Both the position numbers and the translations under genes were made by a program. 64,000 nt of DNA, taken from positions 5,840,001 to 5,904,000 of the forward strand of contig NZ_CP071091.1 in the NCBI RefSeq assembly GCF_017301635.1, read 5' to 3'. The notes under the pieces are model-generated. The model was not told the origin of the DNA, did no database searches, and was given only the letters and a program-made list of their open reading frames with translations. This document shows positions 52,101 through 60,468 of this stretch, piece after piece (within the stretch, counting starts at the first letter, position 1; the number at the start of each line of letters is the position of its first letter). The DNA is from Myxococcus landrumus. GTDB lineage: Bacteria; Myxococcota; Myxococcia; Myxococcales; Myxococcaceae.

Positions 52101-52222
52101 TTCACCCCACTCAGCACCCAGGCGGAAAGACATACGTCCCAGGCCGCGAAGACCCAGACGCCCAGCAGCACCAGCGCCCCGAGCCCACCCGTCTTCCATC
52201 GACGGCGGAACCGCTCTGTCAT
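49148..52222 (-). CDS. Alpha-2-macroglobulin N-terminal half (MG domains)
   Basis: A 1024-residue membrane-anchored protein (GALVLLGVWVFAAWDVCLSA near the N terminus) made of macroglobulin beta-sandwich domains: LTDRPLYEPGNEVRFRAVVL near residue 185, PPMPVRRPPPPPPVTL in the middle, and SPEKPVYAPGDLARLQVHTQ about residue 815, where MG5 and the bait region typically lie. It ends NWNEWVAREAP, after the bait-like part, so the usual second half (A2M, thioester, toroid) is absent here and is supplied by the downstream overlapping gene. ATG 52222 has GGGGAGG 6 bp upstream. Confidence 0.8.
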   Translation of the reverse strand: MTERFRRRWKTGGLGALVLLGVWVFAAWDVCLSAWVLSGVKVPQCPEGRFRQTVAVSVQELGRGLPGTVRVWADAHAPDARGSLMSARVRRGSAELFLVDAEGKETPLEVEKKDGWTRSDSDSLVAKVTLPAVTDGDYRLRARLSTPLGTDTVDAALPLYAPAVAHVLTDRPLYEPGNEVRFRAVVLRAKDLAPLDGRPGTWLLMDASGEVVLEERAPAGPWGVVAGGFPLDRGAAVGTWTLSWRSGATQANTTFEVKPFTLPRFQVEALSPQPFWRAGESPEVHGQVVYASGAPVGNAEVELTWRVHGDWPPPPEWTTGGLPTRARADATGRFQVTLPRVPEDLRGQVSLAARVAARDAAGDRVEGAVSLLLTEDALAVSSVTELEDGLVEGFSNRVYLRATTPEGRVLPGAELTVTRAWDERDEGVRGVTDEDGVAAFQLDPGPPINVVVPPMPVRRPPPPPPVTLSSMRSLLEPGNEPTLQERLAVESWLSALYPCARFVLPDDGIASVELGVRSGAGGAVVDVVAGEDALSTCMAQVVRSRALPSGRERVLSLSLRVEDPGLPWFELVVEPAFGASTSLMSSLETAAKDARTCLPMNVESSPRLPAVLSWRVGAKQAVTTSWSTVPGGKGGLGASAEACVRERFSRVRVDEKEPGTQALGVMWLAVHSVNEVFEKDAGRATTFLGYELKVVAKVDGKPVGDTKWVLRPAKLPPLRLRATPVLARAGDEVRIDLMRGPGYRGALPEELKLQAGKEELVVKLEKGATSARFRLPADFEGWAESSWMGATTRVYVAPRAKLSVEVSPEKPVYAPGDLARLQVHTQVDGKDGPAAVGLFGVDETLGQLVPLPGGEVLAGVRPAPATSQPAFGVLDGMALAQGRIRGSNAAAATLVRVSSVPMLQDVEARVSASGASLFDAEAEVVEPFYAVLSELHEQVRQWEEKAPEGETLVPSGVAKLWSQALVACEKRGEKVTDAFGNRLRLSRLPRELLELTDPRAVVSRGTRLPEDVENWNEWVAREAP

Positions 52223-52319
52223 GCAACCTCCCCGAAGCCTCACTCTATGCCGAGACTCCCCCGAACCGGTGAGCCCGTCTTCGCGCGGCCCTCACCCGTG
52301 CGGTAGCGTTCCGCGCCCC

Positions 52320-53510
52320 ATGCCTCCCACGCCAGCCAAGCCCCGTGCGCCCCAGGATGCATTGCCCTCGCGTCTGGAGGCGCTCCTCGAGTCGCTCACG
52401 GACCGGCACCTCGCGGACCGCCTGGAGCGCGTGCACCGCGCGGCGGCGGTGGCCATCGACCGGTTGGGACACCTGAGCATCGCGCGGTACGAGCCCACCA
52501 CCGTGGAGTCGGATGGCAGCGCGGACCTCGCCCTGTGGGAGACCATGGCTCCGGCCATCGGCGACACCCTGGTGGGCGTCAACCAGCTCGTCACCGCCAT
52601 CCACCAGCAGTTCCCTCCTCCCGCGCGCGCCACGTCCTCCGGCGGAGGCTGGGCCCCTCCTCCCGCCAGCTCCGACGAGCGGCTGTCCCAAGAGGTCGAG
52701 GCGGTGCTCCACGCCTGCGCGGAGCGGCTGTCGAAGCAGGTGTCGGAGCTGGGCCAGCAGATGCGCCGCCCCGAGGTGGTGAGCGACCGCTGGACGTTGA
52801 TGGCGGAGCTGCAGTCGTTCCGCGCGGACTTCCGCGTGCGCATCGGCGACCTCGTCTACCTCACCGCCGCGGCCTTCGAGCACGTGCGCCGCGAGGACGT
52901 GGTGCCCGGCTACGTCCACCAGGTGGGCGCACGCGCGGCCCTGCGCGCGGCCGCGGCGGACCTGCGCCGCTCCCTCCAGGGACGGCTGGAGCGCGCGGCC
53001 AAGGCGGAGGCGCCCTCACGGCCCGCGCTGGCCCGGCAGGTGACCGAGAGCCTGGCCGCGTTCATCACCCTCCCCGCCTCCGTGGCGCTGCGCACGCCGC
53101 AGAAGCATCACATCCTGAGCCTGCACTCGAGGCTCCAGGACAAGGCAGGCCAGAAGGAGCTCGCGCAGGACGTGCTGCCCTCGCTCGTGGAGCCGTTCCT
53201 CGGCTTCCTGGACGAGGCCATGGAGGAGGTGACGCGCACGTGGCTCATCGTGCATGACCGCGGGGTGTGGACCTCCTGCGGCGTGAAGCTGGAGCAGGCG
53301 GAGATGCACCTGGGGCTCAACTCGCCGGGCGCGGCGCGGGTGCTGGCCGACGCGGTGGAGGCGGCGGGGGCGCTGTATGGACGCTCGGCGCCCTTCGACG
53401 GCTTCCTTCGCAAGGCGCGGCAGGAAGCCGCCGAGGGACTGGATGAGGCGGGCTCGCGAGGTCTGCTCGAGCGATTTCGCGAGCGCCTCGCGGCCCTGCC
53501 CTTCAGCTAG
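52320..53510 (+). CDS. Hypothetical helical protein
   Basis: A 396-residue cytoplasmic protein, rich in Ala, Arg, Glu and Leu and predicted to be nearly all helical, with a short Pro/Ser-rich linker (PPPARATSSGGGWAPPPASS near 100-120). No signal peptide, membrane helix or known motif. The region from VTESLAAFITLPASVALRTP to SLVEPFLGFLDEAMEEVTRT looks like a helical bundle. It diverges from the split A2M operon with a 97-bp gap, which makes a shared regulatory region possible. Function unknown. Confidence 0.68.
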   Translation: MPPTPAKPRAPQDALPSRLEALLESLTDRHLADRLERVHRAAAVAIDRLGHLSIARYEPTTVESDGSADLALWETMAPAIGDTLVGVNQLVTAIHQQFPPPARATSSGGGWAPPPASSDERLSQEVEAVLHACAERLSKQVSELGQQMRRPEVVSDRWTLMAELQSFRADFRVRIGDLVYLTAAAFEHVRREDVVPGYVHQVGARAALRAAAADLRRSLQGRLERAAKAEAPSRPALARQVTESLAAFITLPASVALRTPQKHHILSLHSRLQDKAGQKELAQDVLPSLVEPFLGFLDEAMEEVTRTWLIVHDRGVWTSCGVKLEQAEMHLGLNSPGAARVLADAVEAAGALYGRSAPFDGFLRKARQEAAEGLDEAGSRGLLERFRERLAALPFS

Positions 53511-53513
53511 CGG

Positions 53514-53792
53514 CTACTTCTGGGTGTCGGCGGGGAGCGCGGGGGCCTGCGGCGCGGTGGGCAGCACGCGCAGCTCGTTGAAGCGCTCGGCCAGCGTCAG
53601 CGGCGTCATCTCTTCCTGCCACTGCTTGGGGTTGGTGTTCCACCCGAAGTCCGCCGGCACCTTGCCGCCGCCCTGGCTGGTGTAGCCAATCATGTCCGGG
53701 AACTTGTTGGACCAGCGGCCCGCGGGGTCCGACTCCTGGGTGATGTGCTGACGGTTCGGCCGGTGGAGGAAGTTCTTGCTCGCGTCGCTCAT
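53514..53792 (-). CDS. Small hypothetical protein
   Basis: A 92-residue hydrophilic protein with several Asn, Gln and Trp residues (FGWNTNPKQWQEEMTPLTLA) and no signal or membrane segment. It is convergent with the preceding gene (4-bp gap) and codes with normal GC bias for this genome. No family recognised. Confidence 0.6.
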   Translation of the reverse strand: MSDASKNFLHRPNRQHITQESDPAGRWSNKFPDMIGYTSQGGGKVPADFGWNTNPKQWQEEMTPLTLAERFNELRVLPTAPQAPALPADTQK

Positions 53793-53883
53793 GGCGCGGA
53801 AGCCTCTCCGAAACCCGCCCGCAAGGGTAGAGGGAAGCCGAGGTCATGGCGCCCGGAGGCCCGGTCCCCCGGCCCACGCCGCC

Positions 53884-54078
53884 TCAGGCGGCCCGCCGGC
53901 CCTTCACCCGGCGCACGGGAGGCAGCACCCGGGGCCCCAGCGCGAAGACGGCGGCGAAGTAGCGCGCCTGGGCCTCGCTCTCGTACCGGTAGCGCCGCAC
54001 CTCACCCTCCAGGGTGGACACCTCGACCTTCCAGGCCCCTCGCTCCGCGCGCACCGCCACCCGCATGACGCCCTGCAT
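53884..54078 (-). CDS. Small basic hypothetical protein
   Basis: A 64-residue basic protein (QGVMRVAVRAERGAWKVEVS and a C-terminal RRVKGRRAA). The ATG at 54078 follows GGAAGGAGGGG at ideal distance; the frame also contains ATGs at 54099 and 54132. It has alternating strand-like hydrophobics and might be a small beta protein. Function unknown. Confidence 0.5.
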   Translation of the reverse strand: MQGVMRVAVRAERGAWKVEVSTLEGEVRRYRYESEAQARYFAAVFALGPRVLPPVRRVKGRRAA

Positions 54079-54323
54079 GCCGTGCCCCTCCTTCCCCATT
54101 CTCGGCGTCTTGGAGATCAATCCATGTGCCAATCACTTCACCGGAGTGTGGAGGGTTGCGGTGTCCGGCGGAGGTCAGTTGGACACCGGCCGGTAAGGAC
54201 TTCAGGAGGGCTTGCCCGCTTGCCTGCTGACAGCGGGCTGGGAGGGCGATGCCCTGCGGGGCCCGTACCTCAGTACAGGAGCGGACAGCTTGTGCCGCGC
54301 GTTTCCTGCGTTAACTCAGAAGC

Positions 54324-54533
54324 ATGACTGAATTCGAGAGCAACCTCGGCGAGCGCTTCGCCGAATTCGTCCTTCCCGACGGCTGTGTGCTCTGCGGCGG
54401 TGCCGTGAGCGTGCGTGCCACTCCCGCAGGCGCGCACAGTTACTGCGCTCGCTGCCATTGGTTGTCCAAGCCGCGCATGCGCGTGAAGGAGAACGGCGTG
54501 GAGCTGTCCTTCGGAGCGACGGCGACCGCTTGA
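54324..54533 (+). CDS. Small putative zinc-binding protein
   Basis: A 69-residue protein with two CxxC pairs (CVLCGGAV and CARCHW) about 20 residues apart, the layout of a zinc ribbon. No known family. Its ribosome site is weak, so this call rests on the paired Cys and normal codon use. Confidence 0.5.
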   Translation: MTEFESNLGERFAEFVLPDGCVLCGGAVSVRATPAGAHSYCARCHWLSKPRMRVKENGVELSFGATATA

Positions 54534-54606
54534 GTGGAGCGCGGAGCACCGCGCGCGTCGAGCCCTCGGTGGGCTCGGCGCACGCGACCCGTGAGGTCTT
54601 TCTTCT

Positions 54607-54996
54607 TCAAGGTGTGACGGAGCAGGCCCAGGTCCCGCCAACCATGCAGTAGCAGTTCCCGGTGGGCTTGCGGTTGATGCAGCACTTGCGCTCGCTTCCC
54701 ACGGGCGAACAGGTCTTGCCCGCGAGGTTCGAACACCAACTGCTGGAGAACAGGCACGTCGAGTCCGGCACGCAGATTCGATAGAAGCCATCACACTCCA
54801 CGGACTCCCCCGGGATGGTGGAGCACGTGTTTCCCGAGCACGACACCGTCGACCCGTTGGAGCAGGTGGTGGAACAGGTGACGAGGGCGCTCGACTCCTG
54901 GGCCAGGGGTTCGCTGGCTTCAGGGGCCTCCGTCCCACCGCAGGCGAGCAGACCGGACAGCACGAGGGCCGACAGCACACTCCAGCACAGCTTCAT
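54607..54996 (-). CDS. Cysteine-rich lipoprotein
   Basis: A 129-residue lipoprotein (LVLSGLLACGG) followed by a linker and about 14 Cys in the mature part (CSTTCSNGSTVSCSGNTCST, then ICVPDSTC, WCSNLAGKTC, KCC, CYC, WAC). Such a density suggests a disulphide-rich extracellular or periplasmic domain. The start at 54996 begins the signal peptide. No known family. Confidence 0.7.
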   Translation of the reverse strand: MKLCWSVLSALVLSGLLACGGTEAPEASEPLAQESSALVTCSTTCSNGSTVSCSGNTCSTIPGESVECDGFYRICVPDSTCLFSSSWCSNLAGKTCSPVGSERKCCINRKPTGNCYCMVGGTWACSVTP

Positions 54997-55146
54997 GGGG
55001 GACTCTCTTTCCATGGAGAATGGGCAGGCGCCCATTCGCGCGCGCGGTGCACGCGTGAAAGAGATTGAAGCACGTCCCGCGGAGGGTGGCCTCAGGTGCC
55101 ACGACAGCGATTGCGCTTCACTTGCACGTTTCCGCGTGGAGCGGCG

Positions 55147-55818
55147 TCATGGACGCGTGCCTTCATCGAGGCCCGGGCCTTCGAGGGTGCGCCCATGGTC
55201 GGGGGCCTCGCGAGGAGGCGCGGGAGGAAGGCCCGCCTCGGAGAGCAGCAGGGACAGGAGCACGGCCTGCTGCGTCTCACCGAGCGCGCGGAAGTTCTCG
55301 GGCAGGCCCAGGGCGACGGAGATGGGCTCGCTGTCGGGATTCGGCTGACAGGTGCGCCAGCCCGTGTAGTTCCCTCCCGCCACCGTCAGGGAGTAGCTGC
55401 ACCCACCCACGTCTCCGGAGAGCCCCACGGGAGAGACGACGAGCGCGGCGGGCCATCCCGCGAGCTCGCCATCCACTCGGAAGCCCTGCTGCGCGGAGTA
55501 GCGCGAGAGCTCCAGGCGCGTGTCCGCCGAGCCCACCCGCCCATCGACGCCCGCTCCGCGCCAGCGCAGGTCCACGTCTTCCCCATGCAGACGCCCTTGG
55601 ATGGAGGTCGGCGTGCTTCGCAGGTCGAAGCCGCCTCCGCGCAGCCTGTCCTCATCCAACGTCACCGCGAGGAACTGGTCGCCCACGCGGAGGCGGATGT
55701 CTCCCGTGCGCTCAGGGGAGGCCACCTGGGCGCTGACGGGCGCGGCGACACCGAGCGACAGCACCACCGCGCTCAGCCTTCCGAGCGCTTGTCGAAGTCC
55801 GGACTCACGGCGTGACAC
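55147..55818 (-). CDS. Hypothetical exported protein
   Basis: A 223-residue protein. A GTG at 55818 gives a signal peptide (LSAVVLSLGVAAPVSAQ); the open frame extends to 55884 without a good signal. The mature part is beta-rich and low in Cys (three), with an acidic C-terminal tail. No family recognised. Confidence 0.55.
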   Translation of the reverse strand: MSRRESGLRQALGRLSAVVLSLGVAAPVSAQVASPERTGDIRLRVGDQFLAVTLDEDRLRGGGFDLRSTPTSIQGRLHGEDVDLRWRGAGVDGRVGSADTRLELSRYSAQQGFRVDGELAGWPAALVVSPVGLSGDVGGCSYSLTVAGGNYTGWRTCQPNPDSEPISVALGLPENFRALGETQQAVLLSLLLSEAGLPPAPPREAPDHGRTLEGPGLDEGTRP

Positions 55819-55914
55819 GAGGCACCTGCCTTTCCTCCGGAACAGTAGGGGCTCGAGTCCGGAGGAGGCATGGCATGGCCCCACGGGGGCTCGCCTGACG
55901 GCACGTCGGGCTTC

Positions 55915-56769
55915 TCAGTGGGGCCCATGAGGGCCTGGAGCCTCCTGGGCTCCGAGCGCGGGGTCCTCGCGCTGGCGCTGGCGCGCATCCCACGCCCCGC
56001 CGTCCTCGTAGCCCCACTCGTCGATGTCGACGCGATAGCTGACGGGCGAAAGCAGCCGTCCGCGGCAGATGCGCTCGCTCCAGTTGCCTTCGTCCACCGA
56101 CGCATCCGCCCGAGCCAGCAGCTCGCGCATCACCCACGACGGGACGATGTCCCGGTCCGAGGGGTATGCGAAGCGGAAGAAGAGCAGATGGGAGAGCAGC
56201 ACCTCCCAGTAGCGCTCGAAGCGCCGCATCAAGCGGGGCCAGTCGAACGTCGGGCCCATCTTCAGGAGCAGGTGGGTGAGCTCATGGCCGTCGAAGCGCT
56301 CTCGCTCGAGGACGAACGCCTTGCTCCAGAAAATCTCCTCGGCGGGAGGCACGCGGCACGGACAGCCCAGCACCTGCGCGGGGACAGCGTGCTCGAACCA
56401 GGCCTCGTCGATGGTCGTCAGGCCGTTGCCCGCGCCGTAGATGAGGTCGACGAGGAAGTCCTCCCAGAAGGCCTTGTGCAGCCAGCCGTGGACCTCGCTC
56501 TCGGTGCGCCACTCATGGCGCGCGAGGAGCTCCAGGGCCCGGTCCCCATCCGCGCGGTGGAGGAACAGGTCCAGGTCCTTGGTGTCGCGGTAGATGCCCG
56601 TGTAGTGGGCGAAGGCATACGCGCCGCCCACGAGGAAGGGGATGCCCGCGTCGGAAAGCAATTGGATGGCGTAGGTGCGCGCGCCCAGCTCCGCCACGGA
56701 GCGCCGCACTTCCATCCGCCTCGGGTCTCCTCCAGGGAGTCCGGAGGCCTTCGGTGGTTGCTCGGCCAT
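55915..56769 (-). CDS. Nucleotidyltransferase-fold protein
   Basis: A 284-residue protein with the polymerase-beta-type nucleotidyltransferase signature: GG at 48-49 (PFLVGGAYAFAHYTG) followed by the metal-binding D-x-D (Asp65, Asp67 in KDLDLFL). The family transfers a nucleotide to an unknown acceptor; it resembles AbiEii-like and HEPN-partner enzymes but no antitoxin is adjacent. ATG 56769 is used; ATG 56712 is an alternative. Confidence 0.7.
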   Translation of the reverse strand: MAEQPPKASGLPGGDPRRMEVRRSVAELGARTYAIQLLSDAGIPFLVGGAYAFAHYTGIYRDTKDLDLFLHRADGDRALELLARHEWRTESEVHGWLHKAFWEDFLVDLIYGAGNGLTTIDEAWFEHAVPAQVLGCPCRVPPAEEIFWSKAFVLERERFDGHELTHLLLKMGPTFDWPRLMRRFERYWEVLLSHLLFFRFAYPSDRDIVPSWVMRELLARADASVDEGNWSERICRGRLLSPVSYRVDIDEWGYEDGGAWDARQRQREDPALGAQEAPGPHGPH

Positions 56770-56875
56770 GAGGGAAGATAGGGGTACATGGCCTGCACGT
56801 CAGCGAGCCGTCCGCGCACCCGCTCACCGGGCATCCGGGCGGACAGGGCGTCGCTCTCCCGGGGCCTGCTTGCGC

Positions 56876-57781
56876 CTACCGCACCAGCCACAGCATCAGC
56901 GGCGCGGTGAGGAAGGACAGGGGAATCCCCACGCCCACCATCAGCACGGCCAGGTCCGGGTCCAGGCGGTGCTCGGCCGCGAGAATCGCCGCGCTCACCA
57001 TGGGGGCCATCGCCGACTGGAGCACCGTGGCCTGCACGACGACGGGCGGCAGCCCTGGCACCGCCAACAGCGCCAGCACCACGACGCCAGGGACCAGCAC
57101 CAGCTTGTAGAAGAGGCCCAGCGACAGCGCGGGCAGGCGCGCCTTGAATCCCGAGAAGCGCAGCTGCAAGCCCACGGAGAACAACGCCAGCGGCGTCAAG
57201 AGCGAGCCCAGCCGCTCCAGCACGGACTCCACCCACGCGGGATAGCCCACGGGCCGCAGGAGCAGCGACACCACCAGCGCGACGAACGGAGGAAACGTCG
57301 CCACCTTCTTCACGAGCGCGCGGAAGGGAAGCTCCGCCTCCGCGCTGGCCCGCGCCGCGCCCAGCGTCGCGAGCGTGGACAAGGCCAGGAACGAGCCCAG
57401 CTGGTCCACCACCACGGCCACCGCCAATCCCTCCGAGCCGAGCAGGGCCTCCGCCATGGGCAGCCCCACGAAGGCGGTGTTGCCCAGCCCTCCCGTCAGC
57501 ACCAGCGCGGCCACCGTCTCCTTCGACCACCCCAGGCGCGAGCCCCACCACTTGAAGAACGGTCCCGCCGCCAGGAAGTACAGCCACGGCACCAGCGCGG
57601 CCACGAGCAGGGACGGCACGAACTCCAACCGGTGCATCACCCGCAGCACCAGCGCGGGCAGCGCCACGTACAACACGAACGTGTTGAGCGGGCCCGCCGA
57701 GCCCGGAGGGAACTTCCCACTGTGCCGGGCCAGGAGACCCAGCACCAGACATGTCCCCAGCAACCCGATGACCTGACTCAT
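56876..57781 (-). CDS. AEC-family transporter
   Basis: A 301-residue inner-membrane carrier with ten hydrophobic segments, of the auxin efflux carrier (AEC) family. Typical sequences are VLYVALPALVLRVM after the first helix, GGLGNTAFVGLPMAEALLG in the middle and SAMAPMVSAAILAAEHRLDP near the end. Bacterial members export organic acids or other anions; substrate unknown. Confidence 0.85.
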   Translation of the reverse strand: MSQVIGLLGTCLVLGLLARHSGKFPPGSAGPLNTFVLYVALPALVLRVMHRLEFVPSLLVAALVPWLYFLAAGPFFKWWGSRLGWSKETVAALVLTGGLGNTAFVGLPMAEALLGSEGLAVAVVVDQLGSFLALSTLATLGAARASAEAELPFRALVKKVATFPPFVALVVSLLLRPVGYPAWVESVLERLGSLLTPLALFSVGLQLRFSGFKARLPALSLGLFYKLVLVPGVVVLALLAVPGLPPVVVQATVLQSAMAPMVSAAILAAEHRLDPDLAVLMVGVGIPLSFLTAPLMLWLVR

Positions 57782-58013
57782 GACGCTCGCGCCTTAGCAG
57801 CCCACGGCGGCACCTGGCCACTCACACGCGCATCGACGTTGACGGCGCGTCATCCCCCGGCCAGTCACCAATCCATCCAGAGCCGCCGTCAGCGCGCCCT
57901 GCCCTGGCAAGGACTCACATCATTCAGGGAGGGCACCAGGAGGTTCGATGCATCCAAAGACAGACCCCTCCGTCTCCTGCCTCTGGATGGACATTGAAAG
58001 CCGCGCGCGGCGA

Positions 58014-58922
58014 CTACGGGAGCGGCACCATCCCGTTCTCCTTCCCGCGCTCCGCAGAGTCGGGCCAGCCGAAGTGGCCTTCGTACTCCTCGACACACAG
58101 CTCCGCCGTCGCCGAAACGCGCAGGGCCTCGAACTGGCCGCTGTCCCGCATCTCGAGCAGCGTCGCGACGAGCATCTTCCCCAAGTGCACCTCGAGTCGC
58201 GCGTGCGCCTCGGGCGTACCCCAGGTCCCATCCTCGCGCGCCGCGAGCTTCGCGCCATCCAGGCTCACCAGGGATGCCTTGTGCTCCTTCACGTCGGGCC
58301 AGCGCGGGACGAGGAGCTCCGCGAAGCCGAAGTGGGTCATCGCGTCGCCACGCCCCGGCTCGGCCGCCGGGTCCAGGTCGATGCACACGCTCAGCGTCCC
58401 GTTGTCGGTGGAGTAATGCAGCTCCAGCCGCTGGAGCGGCCGCGCGTCCTGGACCCGGGCGAAGTCCTTCACCGCCTTGGCGACGAACTTCGCGACACGC
58501 TGGCGCTCCTTGCCCAGGTCCAACGGGGCGACCTTCTTCTTCGGGGGAATCTCGACGTAGTACGAGGCGCGGAAGGCCCCCTCGGCGCCCTCCCACGGAG
58601 CCAGGGCGATGAAGGCCTCGGTCTCGTGGCCCTTCTCGTTCCTCAGCACCAGGTCACACCAGTACGTCGGTGGTGGGTGCAGGCGGCTCATGCGGAAGAT
58701 GGACCACCGGGGCTGCACGAAGGGCTTCAGCGTCGCGCTCTTGACTCGAAAGCCGCTGTTGCCAAGCCCGCGGATGAAGCTGTCGTTCTGACGAGGAGGA
58801 CCGGACTCGGGAAAGTCGGGGTGCTCGTGCGCCCGCAGGCCGGACCAGTCACAGGCGTCGAACAGCTCACGCCAGCGGTCCACGAAGGCGACCGCACCCG
58901 GGGGAAGAGGAGAGGACGTCAT
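58014..58922 (-). CDS. Hypothetical protein
   Basis: A 302-residue soluble protein with an N-terminal region like a SnoaL-type fold (VDRWRELFDACDWSGLRAHE), a beta-rich middle and no signal or membrane helix. No clear family. The C-terminal half contains a repeating pattern of charged strands. Its antisense frames are shadows. Confidence 0.65.
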   Translation of the reverse strand: MTSSPLPPGAVAFVDRWRELFDACDWSGLRAHEHPDFPESGPPRQNDSFIRGLGNSGFRVKSATLKPFVQPRWSIFRMSRLHPPPTYWCDLVLRNEKGHETEAFIALAPWEGAEGAFRASYYVEIPPKKKVAPLDLGKERQRVAKFVAKAVKDFARVQDARPLQRLELHYSTDNGTLSVCIDLDPAAEPGRGDAMTHFGFAELLVPRWPDVKEHKASLVSLDGAKLAAREDGTWGTPEAHARLEVHLGKMLVATLLEMRDSGQFEALRVSATAELCVEEYEGHFGWPDSAERGKENGMVPLP

Positions 58923-59198
58923 GCCTCCGCTTTACCTCAAGGACCCCGACGCTTGGACTCCACCTCGTCGCCCGCATACGTGGCTTCCGGGTTCATCGCG
59001 CCATCCAGATTCAGGCTCTCGGGCGCCGCCACGGAATTACTCTGAACTCCAAGCAATGCATGTCCTGTCAGGGTCCAACACGCCATGCGTGCGTGCGCCT
59101 CTCCCCTGACGCATGCTGGCCCTCAGCCCTATGTCTTTTCGACTCGCCGTCTGGTGTCCCGTCTCCTGCTGCCTGGCACGACTCGGAGGGCAGCCTTG
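58923..59198. other. Divergent intergenic region
   Basis: The 276 bp between the hypothetical gene (-) and the MFS gene (+) include a patch of lower GC around 59025-59070 (ACGGAATTACTCTGAACTCC), where a promoter for the MFS gene might lie, but no clear -10/-35 pair is assigned. Confidence 0.35.
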
Positions 59199-60455
59199 AT
59201 GGGCACGCTGCGACGGGCGTTGCACGACATGGCGGGCGGCTTCCCCCGCACGTACTGGGTGCTGTGGATCGGCACACTCGTCAACCGGCTGGGAAGCTTC
59301 GTCGTCCCCTTCCTCGCGCTGTACCTCACCCGTGAGCGCGGCTTCACCATCGAGCGCGCGGGACTCGTCGTCTCCCTCTACGGCGTGGGCGCCGTCATCG
59401 CGAGCCCCCTGGGCGGAATGCTCGCCGACCGCGTGGGCCGGCGCCTCACCCTCGCCGGTGGCCTGTGGCTCGGCTCCATCGGCATGGTCTGCCTCGGCTT
59501 CGCCCGAGACCCCATCGCCATCTCCGTCGCGGCCTTCTGCCTGGGCATCATGGGCGAGCTCTACCGGCCCGCGGTGTCCGCCGCCGTCGCGGACGTCGTC
59601 TCCCCCCAAGACCGACAGCGCGCCTTCGGCCTGCTCTACTGGGTCATCAACGTGGGCTTCGCCATCGCCGTGCCCCTGGCCGGGCTGATGGTCCGCTACG
59701 GCTACCTCACCCTCTTCATCGCCGACGCCCTCACCACCTTCACCTACGGCTGCTGCATCTGGTTCATGCTCCCGGAGACGCGTCCCGCGCAGCCTCCCAG
59801 GCAGGACGCCTCCACCGCCCCCAGCGCCGCCCGCTCGCTGCTGGCCCCCTTCAGGGACCCGGCCTTCCTCGCCTTCGCCGTCCCTGTCTTCGGCGTGTCG
59901 GTCATCTTCTATCAGTCCCAGGTGGCGCTCCCCATGGACCTGAGCGCACGCGGACTCACCGAGGCGCAGTTCGGCACCGTGCTCGCCGTCAACGGCGTGC
60001 TCATCGTGCTGCTCCAGCCCTTCACGGGCCGCGTGCTGAAGCACCTGCGCCGCGCCCAGGCCCTGGCCATCGCCGCGGCCCTCACCGGACTGGGCTTCGG
60101 GCTGCACAGCGTGTCCGCGCACATGGGCCTCGCCGCCTGCGCCGTCGCCGTGTGGACGCTGGGCGAGATGCTCCAGGCGCCCGTCGCCCCGTCCGTCGTC
60201 GCCGACCTGGCCCCCTCCGGCCTGCGCGGCAGCTACCAGGGCGCGTTCCACATGCTCTGGGGCATGGCCTCCAGCGCCGCCCCCGCGCTGGGAGGCTGGC
60301 TGCTGGGCCGCGCCGGCTCCACCAGCTTGTGGATGACCTGCCTCGCGCTGGGGTGCGTCTGCGCCGCGTGGCAGCTGGCCATCGCCGACTCCCGTCGCCG
60401 CCGCCTGGACGCCCAGCGCGCGCTGCGCACGGACCTGAGCCCGCTGGTCGACTGA
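59199..60455 (+). CDS. Major facilitator superfamily transporter
   Basis: A 418-residue membrane protein with 12 predicted helices in two six-helix halves. The MFS motif A is clear in GGMLADRVGRRLTLAGG between helices 2 and 3. It is probably a proton-coupled exporter of the drug-resistance kind; substrate unknown. ATG 59199 follows GGAGGG by 8 bp; the frame is open to 59085. The gene ends 13 bp before a strong bidirectional hairpin. Confidence 0.9.
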   Translation: MGTLRRALHDMAGGFPRTYWVLWIGTLVNRLGSFVVPFLALYLTRERGFTIERAGLVVSLYGVGAVIASPLGGMLADRVGRRLTLAGGLWLGSIGMVCLGFARDPIAISVAAFCLGIMGELYRPAVSAAVADVVSPQDRQRAFGLLYWVINVGFAIAVPLAGLMVRYGYLTLFIADALTTFTYGCCIWFMLPETRPAQPPRQDASTAPSAARSLLAPFRDPAFLAFAVPVFGVSVIFYQSQVALPMDLSARGLTEAQFGTVLAVNGVLIVLLQPFTGRVLKHLRRAQALAIAAALTGLGFGLHSVSAHMGLAACAVAVWTLGEMLQAPVAPSVVADLAPSGLRGSYQGAFHMLWGMASSAAPALGGWLLGRAGSTSLWMTCLALGCVCAAWQLAIADSRRRRLDAQRALRTDLSPLVD

Positions 60456-60468
60456 ACCCAAAAAACCA

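Noticed and set aside
42808-52222. Treating the A2M/EAD1 block as a mobile defence island
   Set aside because: No integrase, repeats or GC shift at its ends was seen; base composition matches neighbours, so mobility is unsupported.
54161-54238. Small inverted repeats (GTGTCC/GGACAC, GCCCGCT/AGCGGGC) as an RNA gene
   Set aside because: Arms are short and expected by chance in GC-rich DNA, with no promoter or terminator to define an RNA.
57948-59045. Long plus-strand frame with AGGAGG before its ATG
   Set aside because: Past the first 20 residues it is antisense to the hypothetical gene at 58014-58922, Arg-rich with no domain, so it looks like a GC-bias shadow despite the good ribosome site.
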